From Chitinophagales bacterium (GTDB lineage Bacteria; Bacteroidota; Bacteroidia; Chitinophagales; UBA8649): DNA of 48,717 bases. The notes beneath the pieces are model-generated. The model made no database searches. It worked only from the letters and a program-made list of their open reading frames with translations, and was not told the DNA's origin. Made by a program: the position numbers and the translations under genes. The stretch is taken from the NCBI GenBank assembly GCA_020635975.1, contig JACJYT010000016.1, positions 1 through 48,717 of the forward strand, in the 5' to 3' direction. This document shows, piece by piece, positions 42,705 to 48,717 of this stretch (position 1 is its first letter; each line of letters begins with the position of its first letter).

Positions 42705-43772
42705 TTAGAATTCTGGACAAGGAGTAATTGGACTCTTTCTTTTTTCCCATCCACCTACATAGGTAAGTGCTACTTCAAAGCCACCTCTGGTGTAGGTTCC
42801 TGGTGTGAATTGAGAGATGTTAATATCGTAAGCAACACCTAAATTCAAACCATGGAAATTAATACCAGTTAACAAGGCAATGGATTCGCTGTTAATGCCA
42901 TTGGCATTATTGGCATTTAAACCACCTACCATTCTATATAACATACCGAAACGGAAAGAGTTTCCACTTGGGTCTCTTTCATCAAAAATATAACGGATAT
43001 CTGTTCCATATAAGGTCTCAATGTTTTTACCTTGGAATTGGAATAAAAATTTAGGTAGTAAATCGAATTTCTTGGCAATTTTGAAATTTACCCCAGAATG
43101 CAAAGAATATTTGATTGGCAATTTGGCCGTTCCACCGCCTAAAGATTCATTCGGTTGATTGATATGTTGGGCACTAAAACCAGCATAAGCTGTAGTTCTT
43201 TTGTTTTTTCCTCTCATAAAATATAACAAACCGGCGCTAGCATCGAAAAAAGTATATTGTTGGTTTAAAGAGGCTAAATAACTAGGGTCGTCTTGGTTGA
43301 TTGTTGGATCGTAAAAAGTTCCGTTCCATTGGTTTCCAAAACGCAATCCATTTAGACTAAAACTTCTTTGAATCATGTCTGCTTGTAAGCCAGCAACAAG
43401 GAAATGTCTTCCCCATTTGTCTATATTTTGAATGTAAGAAATAGCTAAACCAGCTCTAGTTGTTCCAAAATTCGATTCGGCCGCTTTATCATTCATCATT
43501 TCTACTCCAATACCTAAAGCGTTCTTCTTAATAGGCAATCTGAAGTCTACAGCTGCCGTCATGGTTCTAAACTGGCTAGTAGATTCATCTCTTAGAATCT
43601 CGCCCCACTGACTTCTATACAAAAAATTAGCGCGATAATTTCCGTTGAAAACACCAGTTAAAGCCGGATTTAATTGAAGAGGAGCTGCATAGAATTGAGA
43701 AAGATGCGGGTCTTGAGCCTTTAGACCTCCAAGTACAAGCAATAAAACAAGCAGCGTAAATATTTTTCTCAT
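42705..43772 (-). CDS. PorP/SprF family type IX secretion membrane protein
   Basis: With start ATG 43772 the protein (355 residues) has a signal peptide (KIFTLLVLLLVLGGLKAQ) directly followed by DPHLSQFYAAPLQLNPALTGVFNGNYRANFLYRSQWGEI, the unmistakable PorP/SprF opening. The rest is an outer-membrane beta-barrel (GLAISYIQNIDKWGRHFLVAG; TAYAGFSAQHINQPNESLG), ending RGGFEVALTYVGGWEKRKSPITPCPEF. Members help T9SS substrates, often with a type B sorting domain, reach the surface. Here no type B cargo gene adjoins; the nearest cargo has a type A tail. The longer frame from 43856 lies across the promoter. Confidence 0.93.
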   Translation of the reverse strand: MRKIFTLLVLLLVLGGLKAQDPHLSQFYAAPLQLNPALTGVFNGNYRANFLYRSQWGEILRDESTSQFRTMTAAVDFRLPIKKNALGIGVEMMNDKAAESNFGTTRAGLAISYIQNIDKWGRHFLVAGLQADMIQRSFSLNGLRFGNQWNGTFYDPTINQDDPSYLASLNQQYTFFDASAGLLYFMRGKNKRTTAYAGFSAQHINQPNESLGGGTAKLPIKYSLHSGVNFKIAKKFDLLPKFLFQFQGKNIETLYGTDIRYIFDERDPSGNSFRFGMLYRMVGGLNANNANGINSESIALLTGINFHGLNLGVAYDINISQFTPGTYTRGGFEVALTYVGGWEKRKSPITPCPEF

Positions 43773-43802
43773 GCGAATATCCAATTTCAATAAAAATAAC
43801 AA

Positions 43803-43833
43803 TAAAGATACGTTTAAATAATAATTCTCCAAA
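43803..43833 (-). promoter_or_regulatory. Bacteroidota promoter for the PorP/SprF gene
   Basis: On the reverse strand TTTG (43833-43830), a 19-base spacer and TATCTTTA (43810-43803, last base off consensus), 30 bases upstream of ATG 43772. This also argues for the shorter start. Confidence 0.5.
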
Positions 43834-43906
43834 TGTACAAACGCAAAGAGTAGCAAATATTATTGTGGTGTTCGCAAATAATAGAAGGATTTCAAAAAAT
43901 GATAGC

Positions 43907-43914
43907 TATTTTTG
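43907..43914 (+). promoter_or_regulatory. -7 box (TATTTTTG) upstream of aspS
   Basis: TAnnTTTG match 22 bases before ATG 43937; no -33 TTTG at the usual distance. Confidence 0.35.
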
Positions 43915-43936
43915 AGCTTTAAATAGAAAATAAATA

Positions 43937-45694
43937 ATGTATAGAACTCATAATTGCGGAGAATTAAGATTAGAAAACCTTCATGCCAAGGTGAAATTAG
44001 CTGGCTGGATGCATAAATCTAGAGATTTGGGGGGAATGACCTTTATAGATATTAGAGACCGTTATGGAAAAACACAACTTGTTTTTAATATGGATTCTAA
44101 TAAGGATTTGTGCGAAAAGGCGCGAAAATTAGGACGAGAGTTTGTTATTCAAATTGAAGGAAAAGTGGTGGAAAGAAGCGCTAAGAATGCGGATATGGCC
44201 ACTGGCGATATAGAAATAGAAGTAGAGAGCTTGGAACTGCTAAATGCTTCTAAAACCCCTCCTTTTACCATAGAAGATGATACGGATGGTGGAGAAGAAT
44301 TGCGTATGAAGTACCGCTACCTAGATATTCGAAGAGGCAAGGTAAGAAATGCTTTAGTTTTGCGTCATCATGTTGCACTAGAAGTAAGAAAGTACCTTTC
44401 CAACTTGAATTTTATTGAAGTGGAAACACCGGTTCTAATAAAGTCTACTCCAGAAGGAGCTCGAGATTTTGTGGTGCCTTCTCGAATGAACCCCGGAATG
44501 TTTTATGCGCTTCCTCAATCGCCACAAACTTTTAAGCAATTATTGATGGTTGGTGGAATGGATAAGTATTTCCAAATTGTAAAGTGCTTTAGAGATGAAG
44601 ATTTACGTGCAGATCGCCAACCCGAGTTTACGCAAATAGATTGCGAAATGGCTTTTATTGAACAAGAAGATATCCTAGCCGTTTTTGAAGGCTTAACACG
44701 TCACCTTCTTAAAGAAATTAATGGAGTTGAAGTAGCGGAGTTCCCTAGAATGACCTATGCAGAAGCCATGAAGAAATACGGAAACGATAAGCCAGATATT
44801 CGATTTGGAATGGAGTTCGGAGAACTGAACGATATTGCTCAACACAAAGATTTTTCTGTGTTTAACCAAGCGGAATTGGTAGTTGCTATTGCGGTTCCAA
44901 ACGCTGGGGAGTTTACTAGAAAGGAAATTGATGCTTTAGTAGATTGGGTGAAACGTCCGCAGATTGGTGCCCTAGGTATGGTCTATGTAAAATGCAATGA
45001 AGATGGTAGCTTTAAATCTTCTGTAGATAAATTTTATGATCAGACGGATTTAGCGGCTTGGGCGGAAAGAACAGGCGCTAAGCCAGGTGATTTAATTTGT
45101 GTTCTATCTGGCGCAGCAAACAAGGTAAGAGCGCAGTTGAGTGCTTTAAGAATGGAATTGGCTACAAGATTAGGACTAAGAAAACCAAATGAGTTTGCTC
45201 CCTTATGGGTCTTAGATTTTCCACTTTTAGAATGGGATGAAGAAACGCAACGTTTTCATGCCATGCACCATCCATTTACTTCTCCAAAGAAAGAAGATAT
45301 GGCTCTTTTAGACAGCAATCCTGGAGCTGTTAGAGCAAATGCTTACGACTTAGTTCTAAATGGAAATGAAATTGGAGGAGGCTCCATAAGAATTCACGAT
45401 AAAGCAACGCAAGCCCTTATGTTTAAGCACTTAGGTTTTTCAGATGAAGAGGCTAGAACCCAATTTGGGTTCTTAATGGATGCCTTTGAATTTGGCGCAC
45501 CTCCTCATGGCGGCTTGGCCTTTGGTTTAGATAGATTGGTGGCCATCCTCGGCGGACAAGAAACTATTAGAGATTTCATTGCCTTCCCTAAAAATAATGC
45601 AGGAAGAGACTTGATGATCGATACACCAAGTGTTTTGCACGAAGAGCAATTGCAAGAATTGGCAATCCAAGTTATTGGTCCGAAGCAGGTTTAA
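43937..45694 (+). CDS. aspS: Aspartate-tRNA ligase
   Basis: Class II synthetase of 585 residues, the bacterial (long) type. N-terminal OB anticodon domain (YRTHNCGELR ... VKLAGWMHKSRDLGGMTFIDIRDRYGKTQLV), then the catalytic core with motif 2 FRDEDLRADRQPEFTQIDCEMAF, the bacterial GAD insertion (about 285-420) and motif 3 GAPPHGGLAFGLDRLVAI. All domains intact. Whether it also charges tRNA-Asn cannot be decided from sequence by eye. Confidence 0.98.
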   Translation: MYRTHNCGELRLENLHAKVKLAGWMHKSRDLGGMTFIDIRDRYGKTQLVFNMDSNKDLCEKARKLGREFVIQIEGKVVERSAKNADMATGDIEIEVESLELLNASKTPPFTIEDDTDGGEELRMKYRYLDIRRGKVRNALVLRHHVALEVRKYLSNLNFIEVETPVLIKSTPEGARDFVVPSRMNPGMFYALPQSPQTFKQLLMVGGMDKYFQIVKCFRDEDLRADRQPEFTQIDCEMAFIEQEDILAVFEGLTRHLLKEINGVEVAEFPRMTYAEAMKKYGNDKPDIRFGMEFGELNDIAQHKDFSVFNQAELVVAIAVPNAGEFTRKEIDALVDWVKRPQIGALGMVYVKCNEDGSFKSSVDKFYDQTDLAAWAERTGAKPGDLICVLSGAANKVRAQLSALRMELATRLGLRKPNEFAPLWVLDFPLLEWDEETQRFHAMHHPFTSPKKEDMALLDSNPGAVRANAYDLVLNGNEIGGGSIRIHDKATQALMFKHLGFSDEEARTQFGFLMDAFEFGAPPHGGLAFGLDRLVAILGGQETIRDFIAFPKNNAGRDLMIDTPSVLHEEQLQELAIQVIGPKQV

Positions 45695-45716
45695 GGTGTA
45701 CTAGTTTTTGGTGTAA

Positions 45717-45748
45717 AATGGAATAATGAAGAATTTAGCTTAGCTTTG
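45717..45748 (+). promoter_or_regulatory. Bacteroidota promoter for the symporter operon
   Basis: TTTG (45717-45720), a 20-base spacer and TAGCTTTG (45741-45748) match both consensus elements. The -7 box ends 17 bases before ATG 45766. Confidence 0.65.
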
Positions 45749-45765
45749 TTTTTCAAGTTTTTCTA

Positions 45766-47220
45766 ATGACACCGAGTATTATTCTCCTTACAATTGGTAT
45801 TTACTTTCTCTTTTTAATTGTAATTGCTCAACTAAGCAAAGGAAATTCTAATAACCAAGCTTTTTTTACCGGAAACAGAAAATCCAAATGGTATTTAGTC
45901 GCCTTCGGTATGATAGGCGCTTCTTTGTCGGGGGTAACTTTTTTATCGGTTCCTGGACAAGTAGGAGCTTCTTCCTTTAGCTATATGCAAATGGTGTTGG
46001 GCTACTTGCTAGGCTATGCCTTTATTGCCTTGGTGCTTATTCCCTTGTACTACCGATTAGAATTGGTTTCCATTTATCAATATCTAGAAAGCAGATTTGG
46101 CTTTTATTCGCACAAAACAGGTTCTGCCTTTTTCTTGTTGAGTCGGGTTGTTGGTGCATCTTTTCGCTTGTTTTTGGTGGCAGGAGTTCTACACTACTTT
46201 CTTTTTTCGCATTACAACTTGCCCTTTATTTTAACCACTTTGATTACTGTGATTCTTATTTGGATTTATACCTTTCAAGGAGGAATTAAAACCATAGTTA
46301 TTACAGATACTTTGCAAACGGCATTTATGATATTAGCCCTAGTGCTAAGCATCTTTTTTATTCAAAGGGGATTGGGTGGTTCTTTTACCGAAATTTGGCA
46401 GAGTGCGAAGGTCGCTGGCTATACTAAAACTTTCTTTTGGAGTGATTTGGCAGCTAGCAAGCTTCATTTTTTAAAGCAGTTTTTTAGCGGAGCTTTAATT
46501 GCTTTGGTAATGACCGGACTAGACCAAGATATGATGCAGAAAAATCTGACATGTAAGAATGTAGAGGAAGCACAAAAGAATGTGTTTAGCATGAGTGTAA
46601 TGTTGCTTCCTATTAACTTTTTATTCTTATGCTTAGGGGCTTTTCTTTTTATTTATGCGCAACAAATGGGTATAACTATTCCAGATAGAGTAGATTATCT
46701 CTTCCCAGAAATTGCCTTGAATCATTTTCCGGTTTATGTAGGTGTGATTTTCTTACTTGGTTTAATTGCTGCAGCCTATTCTAGTGCCGATTCTGCCCTA
46801 ACCTCGCTTACTACTGCTTTTTGTGTCGATTTTTTAGACATGCATAAGGAGGAAAAGACTGGAGATAAACAAACTAGATTAAAGGTGCATCTTGCTTTTT
46901 CTGTTCTTATTGTCTTGGTAGTTTGGGCTTTTGATAAACTAGGGGACGCTAGCGTGATTTCTAAAATTTTCACCTTTGCTGGCTATACTTACGGTCCATT
47001 ACTTGGACTCTTTACCTTTGGTTTAAGTAATAAGCGGAGTGTAAAAGACAAATGGGTGCCATTGATCTGTGTAATATCTCCTGTTCTAACGTATTTAGTT
47101 TCCATTGGAGCGCCGCTATATTTAGCTTATACCTTTGGATACGAGCTGCTTTTAGTGAACGGCGGCTTGACTTACTTAGGACTTTTATTAATAAGTAAAA
47201 AAGAAAAATTAAATGAATAG
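45766..47220 (+). CDS. Sodium:solute symporter family protein
   Basis: About 13 membrane helices in 484 residues. Signature blocks are FFTGNRKSKWYLVAFGMIGASLSGVTFLSVPGQVG, FQGGIKTIVITDTLQTAFMI, and AAAYSSADSALTSLTTAF, the last of which carries the sodium-site serines of SSF transporters. Substrate (sugar, amino acid, organic acid or sialic acid) is not determinable. Its last 8 bases overlap the start of the LOG-family gene, so the two are cotranscribed with the DinB gene. Confidence 0.92.
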   Translation: MTPSIILLTIGIYFLFLIVIAQLSKGNSNNQAFFTGNRKSKWYLVAFGMIGASLSGVTFLSVPGQVGASSFSYMQMVLGYLLGYAFIALVLIPLYYRLELVSIYQYLESRFGFYSHKTGSAFFLLSRVVGASFRLFLVAGVLHYFLFSHYNLPFILTTLITVILIWIYTFQGGIKTIVITDTLQTAFMILALVLSIFFIQRGLGGSFTEIWQSAKVAGYTKTFFWSDLAASKLHFLKQFFSGALIALVMTGLDQDMMQKNLTCKNVEEAQKNVFSMSVMLLPINFLFLCLGAFLFIYAQQMGITIPDRVDYLFPEIALNHFPVYVGVIFLLGLIAAAYSSADSALTSLTTAFCVDFLDMHKEEKTGDKQTRLKVHLAFSVLIVLVVWAFDKLGDASVISKIFTFAGYTYGPLLGLFTFGLSNKRSVKDKWVPLICVISPVLTYLVSIGAPLYLAYTFGYELLLVNGGLTYLGLLLISKKEKLNE

Positions 47221-47896
47221 ACCAATAAAAAGTTGGACAGAAGTTCAAGCGAAAAGTAGTTGGACGATGTTTAAAATAATGAGCGAATTTGTAGAAGGAT
47301 TTGATCGCTTAGAAGAAATTGGCCCCTGCATCTCCATCTATGGTTCCGCTAGAATTCCTGAAGATAATCCCTACTACAAATTAGGTGTTGAAGTAGCGGA
47401 AAAGTTGGTGGCAGAGGGTTATGGTATTATAACCGGAGGTGGACCAGGAATTATGGAGGCGGGAAATCGTGGGGCACAGAATGCCCATGGCAAATCGGTT
47501 GGATTAAATATAGATTTACCTTTTGAACAATCTTCTAATAAGTATGTAGATCCCGATAAGAACTTTAATTTTCATTATTTCTTTGCTAGAAAAGTAATGT
47601 TTGTAAAATATGCCCAAGCCTTTGTATTACTACCTGGTGGTTTTGGTACCATGGACGAGCTCTTTGAAAGTTTAACCTTAATTCAAACTAAAAAAATTGA
47701 TAGGGTGCCTGTAATTTTAATGGGCTCTGAGTTTTGGTCGGGTTTGATCGAGTGGATTAAAACTACGATGTCGGAGAAATTTCATAATATTAGTCCGGGA
47801 GATTTAGACTTAATTCACATCACCGACGATCCGAATGAAGTGGTTCGAATTATTACTGATTTCTACTCTCACTTTTCTTTACGCCCTAATTTTTAA
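47213..47896 (+). CDS. LOG family (TIGR00730-type) Rossmann-fold protein
   Basis: 227 residues with the LOG/lysine-decarboxylase-like fold: SIYGSARIPEDNPYY, GYGIITGGGPGIMEAGNRGAQ and the catalytic PGGFGTMDELFE motif (P-G-G-x-G-T-x-x-E). Related proteins are nucleoside 5'-monophosphate phosphoribohydrolases (cytokinin-activating in plants; PpnN-like in bacteria). Exact bacterial substrate is probably a purine or pyrimidine nucleotide. Starts inside the symporter gene and is followed after 2 bases by the DinB gene. Confidence 0.9.
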   Translation: MNRPIKSWTEVQAKSSWTMFKIMSEFVEGFDRLEEIGPCISIYGSARIPEDNPYYKLGVEVAEKLVAEGYGIITGGGPGIMEAGNRGAQNAHGKSVGLNIDLPFEQSSNKYVDPDKNFNFHYFFARKVMFVKYAQAFVLLPGGFGTMDELFESLTLIQTKKIDRVPVILMGSEFWSGLIEWIKTTMSEKFHNISPGDLDLIHITDDPNEVVRIITDFYSHFSLRPNF

Positions 47897-47898
47897 AG

Positions 47899-48393
47899 AT
47901 GGAAAATCCAAGATTAAACACCCTAATTGAAACTTTAGAATTTTCTCAGAAATTGGCAGTTTGGTATGTTTCGCTTTTGAAAGAAGTGGATCCTTACCAA
48001 AGATTTGAAGTAAATGGAATGGAAACGAATAGTTTGTATTGGATAATAGGCCATTTAGCTTGGGCGGAGAATATGTTAATTTTGGAAGGTACTTTTGGCG
48101 AATCTTTTGGAGATGCAAATCTTGCAAAATTTGCAATTGGAGAGAAACATGAAATCGATGCTAAGCTAGATTTTAAGAAGCTAAAGACTTTAGCTCGAGA
48201 AGTACACGAAAAGGCAATTGCCCACTTAAGAACGTTGAAGGATGAGGACTTAAACAAGCCAAATGCGAAAAATTTTGGCTTCGGACAAGAACCAACTATT
48301 CAGTTAATTATTATGCATGCCATCCGACATTTAGGCACCCATACCGGACATTTAAGTTGGTTGTGTAAATGGAATGGCATAAAAACCGTCTAA
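47899..48393 (+). CDS. DinB-family four-helix protein
   Basis: 164 residues of the DinB/YfiT metal-binding four-helix bundle. Likely metal histidines are in IIGHLAWAEN (about residue 50) and in IIMHAIRHLGTHTGHLSWL (about 135-150). Functions range from thiol transfer to stress response; most are uncharacterised. This is not the DNA polymerase IV DinB. It ends the symporter-LOG-DinB run. No terminator hairpin with a T run follows; the repeat mosaic does. Confidence 0.85.
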   Translation: MENPRLNTLIETLEFSQKLAVWYVSLLKEVDPYQRFEVNGMETNSLYWIIGHLAWAENMLILEGTFGESFGDANLAKFAIGEKHEIDAKLDFKKLKTLAREVHEKAIAHLRTLKDEDLNKPNAKNFGFGQEPTIQLIIMHAIRHLGTHTGHLSWLCKWNGIKTV

Positions 48394-48417
48394 TTTCTCT
48401 AGATGACTAGTTATTTG

Positions 48418-48432
48418 TTTCTCTAATTTTCT
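48418..48432. repeat. Dispersed intergenic repeat, copy B left part
   Basis: TTTCTCTAATTTTCT is the exact reverse complement of 12213-12227. It marks the left edge of the second copy of the family described at 12213-12317. Confidence 0.5.
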
Positions 48433-48436
48433 TGTT

Positions 48437-48548
48437 CGTCATTGAGAGTAATTTGAGGGACGAGAATTACGCTGCAATCTCCTTTTATCAATGAATAAAA
48501 TTCAAAACATGAGATTGCTTCTTCAGCTAGCGCCTCATCGCAATAACG
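48437..48548. repeat. Long imperfect palindromic intergenic element
   Basis: Inner arms GCAATCTC (48474-48481) and GAGATTGC (48511-48518) are perfect complements; outer arms CGTCATTGAG (48437-48446) and CGCAATAACG (48539-48548) are near complements. This is the shape of the CATTGCGAG...GCAATCTC type palindromic repeat found between genes in many bacterial genomes. No coding sequence is seen in it. Confidence 0.6.
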
Positions 48549-48566
48549 GTGAGTATTGAAAACCAT

Positions 48567-48590
48567 CCTCCCCACTTTTCGAGGGGGGAG
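48567..48590. repeat. G/C-rich hairpin (CTCCCC / GGGGAG)
   Basis: CTCCCC (48568-48573) pairs with GGGGAG (48585-48590) and is followed by CTAGAGGGGGGTGAG. This CCTCCCC...GGGGGGAGCTAGAGGGGG text is strikingly C/G-rich in an AT-rich genome and resembles a second type of dispersed intergenic element. Confidence 0.5.
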
Positions 48591-48605
48591 CTAGAGGGGG
48601 GTGAG

Positions 48606-48650
48606 AACTCGATGGTTCGACTAATCGACATTTCTTCTAGTAAACTAATT
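48606..48650. repeat. Dispersed intergenic repeat, copy B right part
   Basis: AACTCGATGG (48606-48615) and CTAGTAAACTAATT (48637-48650) are exact reverse complements of tracts in copy A, in matching order. The remaining bases to 48717 hold no gene that I can support. Confidence 0.5.
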
Positions 48651-48717
48651 CTCTCTTCTCGACCTATGAGAAAAAAGCGTTAAGAAAAGGAGTTAATACA
48701 ACAGGAGTTAGTTCTAT

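Overview
The window reads as a chromosomal core region of an AT-rich member of the Bacteroidota, most likely Flavobacteriales or a close relative. The sequence evidence is: proteins with type IX secretion (T9SS) C-terminal sorting domains (3354-6044, 41056-42444), a PorP/SprF-like protein (42705-43772), a DUF3078 outer-membrane protein, a bacterial GGGPS-family enzyme, Bacteroidota-type -7 boxes (TAnnTTTG) in front of many genes, and an almost complete lack of Shine-Dalgarno sequences. I see no rRNA, tRNA, CRISPR array, transposase, phage gene or plasmid function.

Layout. 1-3357: the 3' part of a TraB/GumN protein is missing at the left edge; then a forward run prfA - LapA-like - yaaA - yidD. 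3354-7308: reverse PhoD-like phosphatase with a T9SS tail, and hflX. 7405-12091: CBS protein, rsgA overlapping a GGGPS-family gene, a lipoprotein, DUF1801 overlapping radA. 12092-12322: a hairpin-rich, repeat-bearing intergenic region. 12323-16626: reverse run of amidase, rsmI, pssA, DUF1295 protein and a CmpB-like membrane protein. 16670-19123: a GH16-like secreted enzyme abutting an MscS channel tail to tail. 19172-26003: a long reverse cluster (small membrane protein, CBS/CorC protein, panC, panD, flippase-like membrane protein, rfaE2, metH lacking its homocysteine domain). 26131-30918: DUF3078 protein, M3 peptidase, membrane protein, TPR lipoprotein, YgjP-like metalloprotease. 31009-37354: a ClpP paired with an unknown gene, lipoprotein, glpK, flavin monooxygenase, BASS transporter, MORN-like protein. 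37371-40851: MsbA-like ABC exporter, rbfA, LolC-like permease. 41056-43772: T9SS cargo protein and PorP/SprF, with two small unexplained reading frames nearby. 43937-48393: aspS, sodium:solute symporter, LOG-family protein, DinB protein. 48394-48717: a mosaic of intergenic palindromic repeats.

Most genes are housekeeping (translation termination and ribosome biogenesis, pantothenate synthesis, phospholipid head-group synthesis, folate/B12 methyl transfer, envelope transport). I found no convincing new defence or mobile system. The observations most worth following are regulatory and structural: a set of genes whose -7 box ends only 4-5 bases before the start codon, which predicts leaderless mRNAs; a dispersed intergenic repeat family with copies at about 12.2 kb and 48.5 kb; convergent genes sharing or abutting stops within TTAA palindromes; and the ClpP/unknown-protein pair.
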